From Lysobacter firmicutimachus (GTDB taxonomy: Bacteria; Pseudomonadota; Gammaproteobacteria; Xanthomonadales; Xanthomonadaceae), in contig NZ_JBANDL010000002.1 of NCBI RefSeq assembly GCF_037027445.1, positions 558,001 to 622,000 on the forward strand: DNA of 64,000 nt, written 5' to 3'. Both the position numbers and the translations under genes were made by a program. Under the pieces are notes generated by a model. The model saw only the letters and a program-made list of their open reading frames with translations, did not search any database and was not told the DNA's origin. Shown here in pieces: positions 36,423 to 44,767 of this stretch; position 1 is the first letter of the stretch, and every line of letters starts with the position of its first letter.

Positions 36423-37010
36423 TCAGTCCAGTCCGAACCGGGCATGCAAGGCCTCGCGCGAGGCGGCAAGCAGGGCGTCTGAGCGTTCGCGCGCGCTCTG
36501 CGCGCGTGCGAGCAACAGCGCACCGACCAATTCGGCGCGCATCGACAGCGCCTGCTGTTCGGCGTCTTGGCCGGGGCGGTGCGCGGCGATCAGCGCGCGC
36601 AAGCCTTCGTGCATGCGCTGCGCACCGGCCTCGTAGGCCGCACGCGCAGCGTCGGGCAGATGCGGCAGATCGGCCGACAGCGGCGGCAACGGGCAGCCGC
36701 CGAGGCGACCGTCGCGATGCGCCGGCGACAGATAGCGATCGATGCAGATGCGCAGCGCCTGCGCCGGCGTCTGGCCGGCGAAGGCTTCGCGCCAGTAGTC
36801 GCGGGCTTGTTCGAACATGCGTTCGATCGCCGCGGCGAGCAGTTCGTCGCGCGAGGCGAAATGGGCGTAGAAACCGCCGTGGGTGAGTCCGGCCTCGCGC
36901 ATGATCGCGGCCACGCCGAGCCGGTGCGGGCCTTCGGCGTGCAGGGCGCGGGCCGCCTGGTCGAGCACGCGTTGGCGGGTCTGGGGCTTGCGGTCGGGGG
37001 TGTAGCGCAT
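36423..37010 (-). CDS. TetR family transcriptional regulator
   Basis: This 195-residue repressor has a TetR_N HTH at about 10-55 (VAAIMREAGLTHGGFYAHF, containing the conserved FYAHF) and a C-terminal ligand-binding domain of the TetR_C type. It is the first gene of an operon with the thioesterase and thiolase. A palindrome just upstream overlaps its promoter, so autoregulation and control of the acyl-CoA genes is likely, perhaps with acyl-CoA as inducer (inference). Confidence 0.92.
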   Translation of the reverse strand: MRYTPDRKPQTRQRVLDQAARALHAEGPHRLGVAAIMREAGLTHGGFYAHFASRDELLAAAIERMFEQARDYWREAFAGQTPAQALRICIDRYLSPAHRDGRLGGCPLPPLSADLPHLPDAARAAYEAGAQRMHEGLRALIAAHRPGQDAEQQALSMRAELVGALLLARAQSARERSDALLAASREALHARFGLD

Positions 37011-37020
37011 CGCGGCGGCC

Positions 37021-37039
37021 TTTATATGATGTAGATCAT
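37021..37039 (-). promoter_or_regulatory. promoter and operator of the tetR-thiolase operon
   Basis: On the minus strand a TATAAA -10 (plus-strand 37021-37026) adjoins the perfect palindrome ATGAT-GTAG-ATCAT (37026-37039). The -10 box ends 11 bases before the ATG at 37010, so the transcript has almost no leader. Confidence 0.6.
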
Positions 37040-37351
37040 CTTACGCCGGTCGGGCCTCGGTGCAAGCCGAGGCGGCTTGTGTTGATGGCGGGGCGGGAGA
37101 GGGCCTTGGTGCGAGGCGCGACCGGCGTCTGCGGGGTCCGGATGGCGGCTGTTTGCCGAACTTGGCGAGTGATTTCGAAGTTTAAGTGTGACACATTGAC
37201 CACTTTCATGAACTGATTCAGGATGCGCGCCGTAGTCGAACCCTGACTGGGCCCACCGGCGCCACGCGCGCCGGTCGCCGCCGGGCCAGGCAACCTCCGC
37301 TCGCTTTCGCATTCGGTGGCGCGCTCCGTCGCGCCGCTCAGGGGACTGTTC

Positions 37352-39655
37352 GTGAAAATCCATCATCAGGCCGCGGCTCTGCGCCGGCGGTCGGCGCCGG
37401 CGCGTGCGCATCTGGGCAGCGGTGCGCTCGCGTTCGCCTTGTGCCTGGTCGCGGCCCTGGTCGCATCGATCGCGCCGGTGCGCGCCTATCAGGCGCCGAC
37501 GTCGATCGCCGCCGGGCTCAACGCGGCCGGCGGCACGTACGTATTGCCGAACAATTATCTGGTTGGCCTGGCCATGGCCGGCGGCAATCTCGCCATCGAC
37601 ACCGCGTCGACCACGTTCAACGGCATCGGCGGGCCGGTGGCGACTCACTACAGCCCGGGCATCGCACCGGCCACGCCGGCGCTGAAGCTGGACGCCAACG
37701 CCGGCGGCTGCGCGATCGCCGCCGCGCGCCAGACCTGCGCCAACCGCGGCACGGTCACGCTGACCTTCCCGCAGCCGGTGCGCAATCCCTCGCTGCATTT
37801 CAGCGGGCTCGGCGGCAACGTCGCCGGGGGCGGCCTGCGCGCCAATCATGCCGCGCGCTTCACCATCGCCTCGGCCGCCAACGGCGCCACCGCGGTGACA
37901 GGCCTGACCTGGACCCGCACCGCCGGCAACGCCAACTTCGCCGCCACCGCGACCCAGGCCTACAGCAACGTCCTGGCCGGCAACACCAGCTGCACCGTCG
38001 CCAACAACCCGGCCGCCTGCGGCAGCTTGCGCATCAACGGCACGATCACCCGGCTGGTGATCGGCGTCGGCCTGGACACCCAATTGCAGAGCGGCTCGGT
38101 CACCCTGGACAGCGGCCACGTCGACGCCCTGAGCCTGGCGGTGACGGTCGAGGAGGACTTCGGCGACGCGCCGGCGAGTTACGACGCCGGCCAGGCCGCG
38201 GTGCATGTGCTCAGCGATCTGAGCATCGGCGGCAACCTCAGCGCCGACAACGCCAATCTCGCCGCCGCGACCGCCAGCCCGCTGGCCAGCGCCGCGGCCG
38301 ATGCCGACAGCGACGACTTCGTTTGGCCGGCCCTGGTGCGCGGACGCAGCGTCAACCTGAGCGTGCCCCTTGCCGGCGCCAGCCGCGCCGGCACCGCCTG
38401 CGGCTGGGTCGATGTCGACAACAACGGCAGCTTCGCCGCGGCCGAAGGCGCATGCGCCGGTTTCGCGGCCGGCGCGACGGTCCTGCCGCTGACGATCGCG
38501 ATACCGGCCAATGCGGTCGCCGGCCAGCGCGTGGCGCGCGTGCGGGTGAGCTACGGCAGCGCGCTCAGTGCCGCTACTCCGAGCGGCCGTGCCGACAGCG
38601 GCGAAGTCGAGGACGCCTTGGTGCGGGTCGCCGAGCCGGCACGGATCGTGCTGCGCAAGACCACGCTCGGCGGTACCGGCAGCTTCGGCTTCGCTCTCGG
38701 CAACACCGTGCAGGCCGGCGGCAGCGCGACCACCGTCGCGATCGGCACGCCGGTGCAGGTCGATGGCGACACCGCGACGGGCGGCGTTCAGGGCTTCGCC
38801 GTGCAAAGCGCCGGCGCGGCGGTTTCGATCGACGAGAACGCGCTGCCGGCCGGCTGGCGATTGAGCTCGGCGCGCTGCACCGATGCCGGCGGCGCCACGG
38901 TCGGCAGTCTGTCGGGCACGGTGTATGCGATACCGGGCAGCGCTACCGGCCTGGATGCGGTGTTGACCTGCGACTTCGTCAACGCCCGGCAGCCGTTGCT
39001 GCGCCTGCGCAAGAGTCTGCCGCTGGGCCGCTTCGTCGCCGGCGACCAGTTCGTGTTGAGCATCGCGGGCAACGGCGCGCCGGTGTCGGCGACCACGAGC
39101 GGCGCCGGCGACGCGCCGCCGGAAATCGCAACGATCGACCCGGCCGAGATCGGTACGGTTTACACCTTCGGCGAAACCGGCGCCGGCGCCACCGATCTGT
39201 CCGGCTACACCACCACGTACGCATGCAGCAACGCGCTGCCCGGCGGCCAGGCGCCGAGTGGCAACGGCCGCAGCTTCGCGCTGACCCCGGTGGCCGGCGA
39301 CGACCTGACCTGCACCTTCCGCAATACCCGACAGCCGCTCGCCGACCTGACCATCCACAAGACCAACACGCCGGCCGCCGGGGCGGACGACCCGTCCGGC
39401 GACACGCTGGCGCGCGGCGCGAGCACCACTTACACCATCGTGGTCGGCAACAACGGCCCGGACGCGGTGACCGGTGCGATCCTGCGCGATCCGATCGCGA
39501 GCCGCAGCGGCATCCGCTGCACTGCGCCGCCGAGCTGTAGCGGCACTGCTTGTCCGGCGGGTCTGAGCCTGGCTCAGCTCGATGCCGGCGTGGCCTTGGG
39601 CACCTTGGTCAACGGCGGCTCGGTGACGGTAACGCTGACCTGCACGGTCGACTGA
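37352..39655 (+). CDS. large secreted repeat protein (adhesin-like)
   Basis: This 767-residue protein starts with GTG at 37352, which has AGGGGA upstream. An N-terminal hydrophobic segment (about 25-47) acts as signal peptide. The middle shows a CshA/GEVED-type motif: VEEDFGDAPASYDAG at about 266, later CGWVDVDNNGSFAAAEG and a SGEVEDALV segment. The C-terminal part has a DUF11-like domain (LADLTIHKTNTPAAG, STTYTIVVGNNGPDAV). Several Cys pairs are present. It probably decorates the cell surface or is released. The protein ends in a typical beta-sheet segment with no LPxTG or autotransporter barrel. It is separate from, but similar to, the DUF11 protein at 31229. Confidence 0.8.
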   Translation: MKIHHQAAALRRRSAPARAHLGSGALAFALCLVAALVASIAPVRAYQAPTSIAAGLNAAGGTYVLPNNYLVGLAMAGGNLAIDTASTTFNGIGGPVATHYSPGIAPATPALKLDANAGGCAIAAARQTCANRGTVTLTFPQPVRNPSLHFSGLGGNVAGGGLRANHAARFTIASAANGATAVTGLTWTRTAGNANFAATATQAYSNVLAGNTSCTVANNPAACGSLRINGTITRLVIGVGLDTQLQSGSVTLDSGHVDALSLAVTVEEDFGDAPASYDAGQAAVHVLSDLSIGGNLSADNANLAAATASPLASAAADADSDDFVWPALVRGRSVNLSVPLAGASRAGTACGWVDVDNNGSFAAAEGACAGFAAGATVLPLTIAIPANAVAGQRVARVRVSYGSALSAATPSGRADSGEVEDALVRVAEPARIVLRKTTLGGTGSFGFALGNTVQAGGSATTVAIGTPVQVDGDTATGGVQGFAVQSAGAAVSIDENALPAGWRLSSARCTDAGGATVGSLSGTVYAIPGSATGLDAVLTCDFVNARQPLLRLRKSLPLGRFVAGDQFVLSIAGNGAPVSATTSGAGDAPPEIATIDPAEIGTVYTFGETGAGATDLSGYTTTYACSNALPGGQAPSGNGRSFALTPVAGDDLTCTFRNTRQPLADLTIHKTNTPAAGADDPSGDTLARGASTTYTIVVGNNGPDAVTGAILRDPIASRSGIRCTAPPSCSGTACPAGLSLAQLDAGVALGTLVNGGSVTVTLTCTVD

Positions 39656-39671
39656 GCCGGCGTCGCCGAGC

Positions 39672-39690
39672 GGGCCCGCCAGGCGGGCCC
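39672..39690. terminator. hairpin terminator after the adhesin-like gene
   Basis: GGGCCCGCC and GGCGGGCCC around one A form a perfect nine-base stem in the short gap between the converging surface-protein gene and parB-like gene. There is no T-run; a second GC-rich hairpin follows at about 39699-39725. Confidence 0.5.
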
Positions 39691-39742
39691 ATCGTGCCGG
39701 CGGGCCGGCGCCTTGCGCGCCGGCCTGGCGAGGGGCGGCGGA

Positions 39743-40651
39743 TCAGGCGCCGGCCGCGATCTCGCTGACCGCCAGCTGCGCGCGCAACTCAGCGTTCTCG
39801 CGCTTGAGCGCGTCGTTCTCGGCGCTGAGTTCGGCGACCCGGCGCAACAGGATCCGCTTTTCCTCGTCGCGCCCGGCGTCGGCGGCCTCTTCGGCGTCTT
39901 CCTCGGCGTTCTCGCGCGGCTTGCGCTTGGACGCGCGCACCCGCTTGGCCGCTTCCTTGAGTTCGCTGTTGCCGGCCAACGCCGCGGCGCGCTGTTCTTC
40001 TTCCGGCAAGGTCGCCACCGCAGCGGCGGCGTTGATCGACAAGCTGCCGGACTTGACCGCGGCCACCACTTCCGGCGCGGCCTGCTTATGGATGGTCTCG
40101 ATCAGGCCGACCTGGGCGCTGCTCAAGCGCGCCTCGCGGGCGATTTCGCTGCGCTGCTTGCGCGCCGCGGCGGCCGGTGCGGCAGGCGCCGCGGCCTGGG
40201 CCGGCGCAGCGGAGAGCACGGCTTCGCCTTCGGCCGGCGGGTCCCACGGCGCCTGATCGTCGTCGGGCGAGGCCGGCGCCGGGATCGGCGCCGGCGCCGC
40301 CATCGCCGCGCTGGCCTTGGTGCTGGCGCGTTCGGCCAGGATCTCGCGCTTGCGCAGCGCCAGCACGCCGCGCTGGAAGTCGGACACGCTGCGTCGGCCC
40401 AGATGCTGGTCGATCATCCACAAGTACACGTCTTCGATCGACTGGAAGCGCGGGTTCTGCACGGTCTGGAACGGCAGGCCGTGCTTCTTGCAGATGCCGT
40501 AGCGGTTGTGGCCGTCGACCAGCACGTCGCCCCACAGCACCAGCGCGTCGCGGCAGCCTTCGGCCAGCAGGCTGCGCTCCAGCGCGGCGTATTCCTCCGC
40601 GGTCAGCGGATCGATGTAGGCCTTGAGGTCTTCGTTGACGACGATGTTCAT
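39743..40651 (-). CDS. ParB/Srx-fold protein with C-terminal coiled coil
   Basis: This 302-residue protein has an N-terminal ParB-like domain (about 1-110): ALERSLLAEGCRDALVLWGD, then LVDGHNRYGICKKHGLPF. This GHNRY motif corresponds to the nucleotide-binding box of the ParB/Srx fold. After a Pro/Ala-rich linker comes a helical region and then a coiled coil with repeated Glu/Lys and Leu (EEKRILLRRVAELSAENDAL). There is no ParA beside it, so this is not a standard partition pair; such orphan proteins are found in Xanthomonadaceae and their job is unknown. The stretch from here to 45.5 kb also carries T4SS-linked genes. Confidence 0.75.
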   Translation of the reverse strand: MNIVVNEDLKAYIDPLTAEEYAALERSLLAEGCRDALVLWGDVLVDGHNRYGICKKHGLPFQTVQNPRFQSIEDVYLWMIDQHLGRRSVSDFQRGVLALRKREILAERASTKASAAMAAPAPIPAPASPDDDQAPWDPPAEGEAVLSAAPAQAAAPAAPAAAARKQRSEIAREARLSSAQVGLIETIHKQAAPEVVAAVKSGSLSINAAAAVATLPEEEQRAAALAGNSELKEAAKRVRASKRKPRENAEEDAEEAADAGRDEEKRILLRRVAELSAENDALKRENAELRAQLAVSEIAAGA

Positions 40652-40787
40652 GCGGTGCGGCTGCTGAAAACTGCGGGGGCGGCATTGTAGTGAGATGTCG
40701 CCCGCCGGTCAGCCGCCGATGCGCCGCGCGCCAGCGGAAGTTCAGCGGCGGCCAGGCGCGGCGGTGAGCGCCGGTCGCGGCGTCGGC

Positions 40788-42116
40788 TCAGGCCGTGCGG
40801 CCCAGCGCGCGCGGCGAGTCGCGGTCCGGCGCGGTTTGCGCGGCCGTCGCTGCGGCGGCGAACGACTCGTCCAGCGGCGTTCGTGCCGCCTGCGCGGCCG
40901 ACAACTGGCCGCGACGGTGCGCGGGATCGCGCGGATCGCCCTCGACCAGGAATAGTGCGTCGCCGCCGTCGCGGGCGCTCAGCACCCGGTCGATGCGTTG
41001 CAGCCCCTCGCGCTTGGCCAGGGCGTACAGGCTGGCGGCGGTGCGTTCGAAGGCGTCGTCGTCGGCCGCGGCGCCGGTGTGCGCCGGCAGTTGCGAGACG
41101 CCGTCGCGGATCGACCGGTACAGGGCATGGTCCGGATGGCTGCGCCGGCGCGGGTCGTGCGATGGAGCTTCGGCGGCCGGCGCTTGCCGCGCCGGCGCTG
41201 CGTGCGGGGCGGGATCGGCAAACGGACTGCGCGGCGGCGGCGCGGGTGCGAGACGACCGAGTTCGCCGGCGATGCCGCCGGCGCCGCGCAATGCCGCGGC
41301 GGTCAGGCTCACGCTTTCGCGCAACAGCCAGATGTCGTGGCGGTAACGTTCGAACATGGGCTGGTGGGCCTGGGCGCGATAGCGCGCCTGCGGGTCGTCG
41401 AGCACCGAGCGGCTGCGGCCGTCGGCGCCGCCGTCCAGGAAATGATGCATGCGGTGCGAGTCCAGCAAGGCCGCTGCCGCCGGCAGCGGATAGCGCAGAT
41501 CGAGCGCGCCGCCATGGTCCTCGTAACGGCCGATTTCGTGCAAGCGCCAGACTTCCTGCGCCTGCGCATACATGCGCACCCGGCCGAAGTGCTTGCCGCC
41601 GGCGCTGACCACATCGCCGGCCATGACGTGGTTGAGCACCTGGTTGCCGCCTTCGGCAATGCCATAGGCGAGGCTGGCCGCACCGTAGGCGTTGAACGTT
41701 TCGCCGCGCAGGCCGAAGCGGTGCGCGGCGATCTGCGCCAGGCAGCCGCCGAGCGAGTGGCCGGCGACGCTGACCGGCGCGGGCGGTTCGCTCGCGCGCG
41801 CCAGCATCAGCGCCTGGCGGGTCAGGGCGATCGCGTCCTCGCTCTGCGGATTGATGCGCTGGCCGATCATCGCCAGATCGGCGCCGGCCCCGTCCTTGTC
41901 CGGCTCGCGCAGGAATTCGCTGCCGCGGTGGGCGACCACGTACTCGCCGGTGTCGGCGCGCCGGTAGATCGCGCCCTGGTAGCCGGACGGACGGTCGACC
42001 CGCTGCACCACCGCATAGGTGACCCCGTCGATGCGCAGCGCGTCGTGCCCGTAGGCGGCTGCGGGGCGGTAGACGTGTTCGGAGAGAATGGCGTAGTGGC
42101 GGCTGGGCAGGCTCAT
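40788..42116 (-). CDS. putative T4SS effector: class-3 lipase with XVIPCD tail
   Basis: This 442-residue protein has a lipase_3-type domain at about 1-270, with the nucleophile elbow GHSLGG (119-124, Ser121), a likely Asp at 168 and His at about 223. The C-terminal 326-442 is an XVIPCD: SHPDHALYRSIRDGV, later LFLVEGDPRDPAHRRGQL. In Xanthomonadales that domain docks proteins onto the VirD4 coupling factor of the antibacterial T4SS. There is no signal peptide. The upstream gene, overlapping by four bases, codes for a membrane-anchored periplasmic protein that should be its immunity factor. Phospholipid attack in rival cells is the expected action. Confidence 0.85.
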   Translation of the reverse strand: MSLPSRHYAILSEHVYRPAAAYGHDALRIDGVTYAVVQRVDRPSGYQGAIYRRADTGEYVVAHRGSEFLREPDKDGAGADLAMIGQRINPQSEDAIALTRQALMLARASEPPAPVSVAGHSLGGCLAQIAAHRFGLRGETFNAYGAASLAYGIAEGGNQVLNHVMAGDVVSAGGKHFGRVRMYAQAQEVWRLHEIGRYEDHGGALDLRYPLPAAAALLDSHRMHHFLDGGADGRSRSVLDDPQARYRAQAHQPMFERYRHDIWLLRESVSLTAAALRGAGGIAGELGRLAPAPPPRSPFADPAPHAAPARQAPAAEAPSHDPRRRSHPDHALYRSIRDGVSQLPAHTGAAADDDAFERTAASLYALAKREGLQRIDRVLSARDGGDALFLVEGDPRDPAHRRGQLSAAQAARTPLDESFAAAATAAQTAPDRDSPRALGRTA

Positions 42117-42805
42117 GGCGTCAGTTCCTTCGACTGGAGGACGATCGCGAACAGCTCGGCGCGCTGCTCGACGGGAGTGCGGTCGGCTTGCGGCAGGCCG
42201 AGGTCGGGGTAGGCGTCGATCGCTTCGATCAGCGGGTAGTGGCTGCGCAGAAACACCGCGCGTTCCTGACCGGACGCGCGCAGCGTCTGCGCCGGCATGA
42301 ACAGCCGGAAATGGGTGCTGCGCGGGTCCGGACTGGCGCGCAGGCGCACCGACACGCCGGCCAGACGCAGCCGGCAAACCCCGCGTCCGTACACATCGCT
42401 GTCGAGGAACCCGTCGGCGGCGACCACGGCGCGGTGGCCGCCGCGACCGTCGCGCTCGAAATGGACCAGCGCGAACGCAGTGTCCTGGGCCTGTCGCGCA
42501 CCCGAGAAGAAACCGCGCGGCGGCATGCAGTGCGGGCTGTCGATGCCGTACAGCGCTGCGCCGTCGACCAGGGCGAAGCCGCCGGGCGCCCGCTCCAGGC
42601 TCAGCTGCAGGCGGTAGCGCTCGCGCGGCTGCGGGTTGACCAGGAAGCGCGGCTCGGGCGGCGGGAACAGCGCCGGCAGCGCCCAGCGCGCTAGCTTGAT
42701 CGCGATCAGGCCGGCCACGGCCAGGCGCAGCCACGGCGGCAACGTGCGCCAGCGCCGGCTCAGCCCGGCCGCCGCCGCCTGCCAACGCCTGCGCGCGGTC
42801 CGCAT
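42113..42805 (-). CDS. putative immunity protein for the lipase effector
   Basis: This 230-residue protein has a basic N-terminus and one membrane helix at about 25-45 (LRLAVAGLIAIKLARWALP). The rest should be periplasmic, with a Cys near the middle (SPHC) and another later (GVCRLRL). Its stop overlaps the effector start as ATGA, and it follows the response-regulator gene by five bases. Immunity proteins of this system sit in the periplasm and bind the effector; by position this is the obvious candidate, though its sequence shows no family mark that I recognise. Lipoprotein anchoring, more usual for the family, is replaced here by a membrane helix. Confidence 0.62.
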   Translation of the reverse strand: MRTARRRWQAAAAGLSRRWRTLPPWLRLAVAGLIAIKLARWALPALFPPPEPRFLVNPQPRERYRLQLSLERAPGGFALVDGAALYGIDSPHCMPPRGFFSGARQAQDTAFALVHFERDGRGGHRAVVAADGFLDSDVYGRGVCRLRLAGVSVRLRASPDPRSTHFRLFMPAQTLRASGQERAVFLRSHYPLIEAIDAYPDLGLPQADRTPVEQRAELFAIVLQSKELTP

Positions 42806-42810
42806 CGCGC

Positions 42811-43416
42811 TCACGGCAGCAACCCGTGTTCCAGCGCGAGCCGGGTGAGTGCGGCGTCGCTGCGCACGCCGAGCTTGTCGAACAGACGCGAGCGATGCGT
42901 GCGTACGGTCGAATCGGCCATGCCCAGCGCGACGGCGATGCGCTGGATGCCGTCGCCGCGCGCGGTCAGGCGGGCGACCTCCAACTCGCGTGTGCTGAGC
43001 CGGTCGAACGGCGAGTCGCCGAACAGCACCCGGCTGGCCAGGCCATCGTCGAGGTAGCGCCGGCCCGCGGCGACTTCGCGCACCGCCCGCACGACCGCCG
43101 CCGGCGTACAGCCGTAGGACAGATAGCCGCGCGCGCCGGCAGCGAACAGGTGCTTGGGCAGGATGCCGTCGTGGCCCGCGGCCAAGGCCAACACCCAAGG
43201 GCGTGCCGGCAGCCGGCGCAGGAAGTCGACGCCGTCGAGGTCAGGCAACTGGGTCGAGCACAGGACCAGGTCGATCTCCAGCGCGATCAATGCGCGCAGC
43301 GCCGTCTCGGCGCGATCGGCTTCGCCGACGACCACGATGTCGCCGGCCTGGTGTGCGATCCAGCGCAATCCGGCGCGGATCAAAGGCTGGGCGTCGACAG
43401 CGAATACCCGAATCAC
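42811..43416 (-). CDS. atypical NarL/FixJ-type response regulator
   Basis: This 201-residue protein begins at GTG 43416 behind AAGGA. It consists of a receiver domain (1-120) and a LuxR-type HTH (about 135-200: LSTRELEVARLTARGDG, IAVALGMADSTVRTHRSRLF). The receiver has lost its signature residues: the phospho-acceptor position is Ser54 (DLVLCST) and the acidic pair is Asp8-Ala9. The usual GYLLK near 100 is GYLSY. So it is unlikely to be phosphorylated. No histidine kinase lies near. It is the first gene of the operon with the immunity and lipase genes. Confidence 0.85.
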   Translation of the reverse strand: MIRVFAVDAQPLIRAGLRWIAHQAGDIVVVGEADRAETALRALIALEIDLVLCSTQLPDLDGVDFLRRLPARPWVLALAAGHDGILPKHLFAAGARGYLSYGCTPAAVVRAVREVAAGRRYLDDGLASRVLFGDSPFDRLSTRELEVARLTARGDGIQRIAVALGMADSTVRTHRSRLFDKLGVRSDAALTRLALEHGLLP

Positions 43417-43500
43417 GATGCGTCCTTGCGGTTTGTCTCGGTGGCGACTACGCCGGCAAAACCGTAAGTTGGCAATGTGTGCCAGCTGAAATTGCTTCGT

Positions 43501-43537
43501 GTCCACATTGTTGTGGACGTTCGTCTACACGGTGTAG
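43501..43537. promoter_or_regulatory. two adjacent palindromes, candidate operators
   Basis: First palindrome: GTCCACA-TTGT-TGTGGAC (43501-43518). Second: CTACAC-G-GTGTAG (43525-43537), which together with flanking bases reads GTCTACAC...GTGTAGTC, close to the first. Their centres are about 21.5 bases apart, two helical turns. They lie between the divergent regulator operon (start 43416) and the virB6-like gene (start 43670), so they probably control both. The regulator encoded next door is the first candidate to bind here. Confidence 0.6.
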
Positions 43538-43669
43538 TCAAACGCGTCGTCGGAATCAGATTTGTCCTACGCGGCGCGGCGTTGCGGCGCTGCTAGCGTG
43601 TGGCTTCGCGATCGCAGCGATCGCCGGCAACGGCCGCACGGCCGATCACGTCGACCAGGAACGCAAGGC

Positions 43670-44767
43670 ATGGATGGGATGCAATGGGATACGGCGGCGC
43701 GCGCCGCCGACGCTTGGGCGGCGACCGCCGGCATCGGCGATTTCGTGCTCTTCCGTCTGATCGACGAGTACTTCCGCGGCGAGATCGACCGCTTCGGCCT
43801 GCAACTGATGGCGCGCGCCATGGCCTGGGCCAGCGCGGTCGCGTTGAGCCTGGTCACCCTGTGGATCCTGATCGCGGGCTACCGCGTCGTCACCGGCCGC
43901 TCGCGCGACTCGATGCCCGCCCTGGTCGCGGACCTGACCCGGATCGCGGTCATCGTGGCGGTCGCCACCGGCATGTCGCTGGCGGGTACGCGCCTGCACG
44001 AGTTCTTTACCCACGACCTGGACCGCGAGATCCACGAGTTGTTCACCGGCATCGAGGGGCGCACCGCAGCGCAGAGCATCGACGAGAACCTGGCGTATGC
44101 CCAGGTCGCGCTGGACGCGATCGATGCGGTGCAGGTAGTCGAAGGCGAGCAAGCGCTGCGCGAGGAAAAGGCGCGGGCGCTGCTGTTCGCCGGCTTCGGC
44201 GCGGCCGGTCCGGCGATGACCGCGGCGGCCATGCTGCTGCTGTACAAATTCGGCATCGCCGTGTTCATCGGCCTGGGGCCGTTGTTCGTGCTGTGCCTGA
44301 TCTTCGACCAGACCCGCGAGCTGTTCCGGCGCTGGCTGCTGTACGGCATCGGCACCTTGTTCTCGATGGCGACGCTGAGCGTGGTCACGGCGATGTGCAC
44401 CAAGTTGCTGAGCAAGATCGCGATCGCGTTCTGGGCGAGCAAGCTCGCCGCCGGCCTGCCGGGCCTGGATGCCGAGGGCATGAGCACCCTGGCCCTGCAG
44501 CAAGGCGGCATCGGCCTGATCCTGACCATCTTCATCGTGGTCGCGCCGCCGGTGTCGGCGCTGTTCTTCAACGGCACGCTGGGCCAGTTCCAGGCGCATT
44601 CGGCATTCGCCGGCAATGCGGCCGCCGCCGCCCGCGGCGGCGTCGCCCCGGTGCCGGCCTTGCCGCCGTCGGCGAGCGCGAGCGAACAACCGATCGCCGC
44701 GCCGGCCTGGACGCCGCCGCGCGTCGCCACGCAGCCCGCGCCCCGTGCCGGCGGGCCGACGCCGTGA
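43670..44767 (+). CDS. VirB6/TrbL-like T4SS membrane channel component
   Basis: This 365-residue inner-membrane protein belongs to the VirB6 family, which forms part of the T4SS channel base. It has about six hydrophobic segments (for example AMAWASAVALSLVTLWILIAG near 45 and GLILTIFIVVAPPVSALFFNG near 290) with a long periplasmic loop in the middle (about 110-175). The C-terminal tail (about 315-365) is Pro/Ala-rich and low in complexity. No other T4SS gene (virB4, virB8-11, virD4) is in the window, so this is an orphan or duplicate copy. It overlaps the next gene by one base. Confidence 0.82.
   Translation: MDGMQWDTAARAADAWAATAGIGDFVLFRLIDEYFRGEIDRFGLQLMARAMAWASAVALSLVTLWILIAGYRVVTGRSRDSMPALVADLTRIAVIVAVATGMSLAGTRLHEFFTHDLDREIHELFTGIEGRTAAQSIDENLAYAQVALDAIDAVQVVEGEQALREEKARALLFAGFGAAGPAMTAAAMLLLYKFGIAVFIGLGPLFVLCLIFDQTRELFRRWLLYGIGTLFSMATLSVVTAMCTKLLSKIAIAFWASKLAAGLPGLDAEGMSTLALQQGGIGLILTIFIVVAPPVSALFFNGTLGQFQAHSAFAGNAAAAARGGVAPVPALPPSASASEQPIAAPAWTPPRVATQPAPRAGGPTP

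Noticed and set aside
39743..40651. ParB of a chromosome or plasmid partition system
   Set aside because: No parA or parS-like sites are next to it, and the protein layout with a long coiled coil differs from partition ParB.
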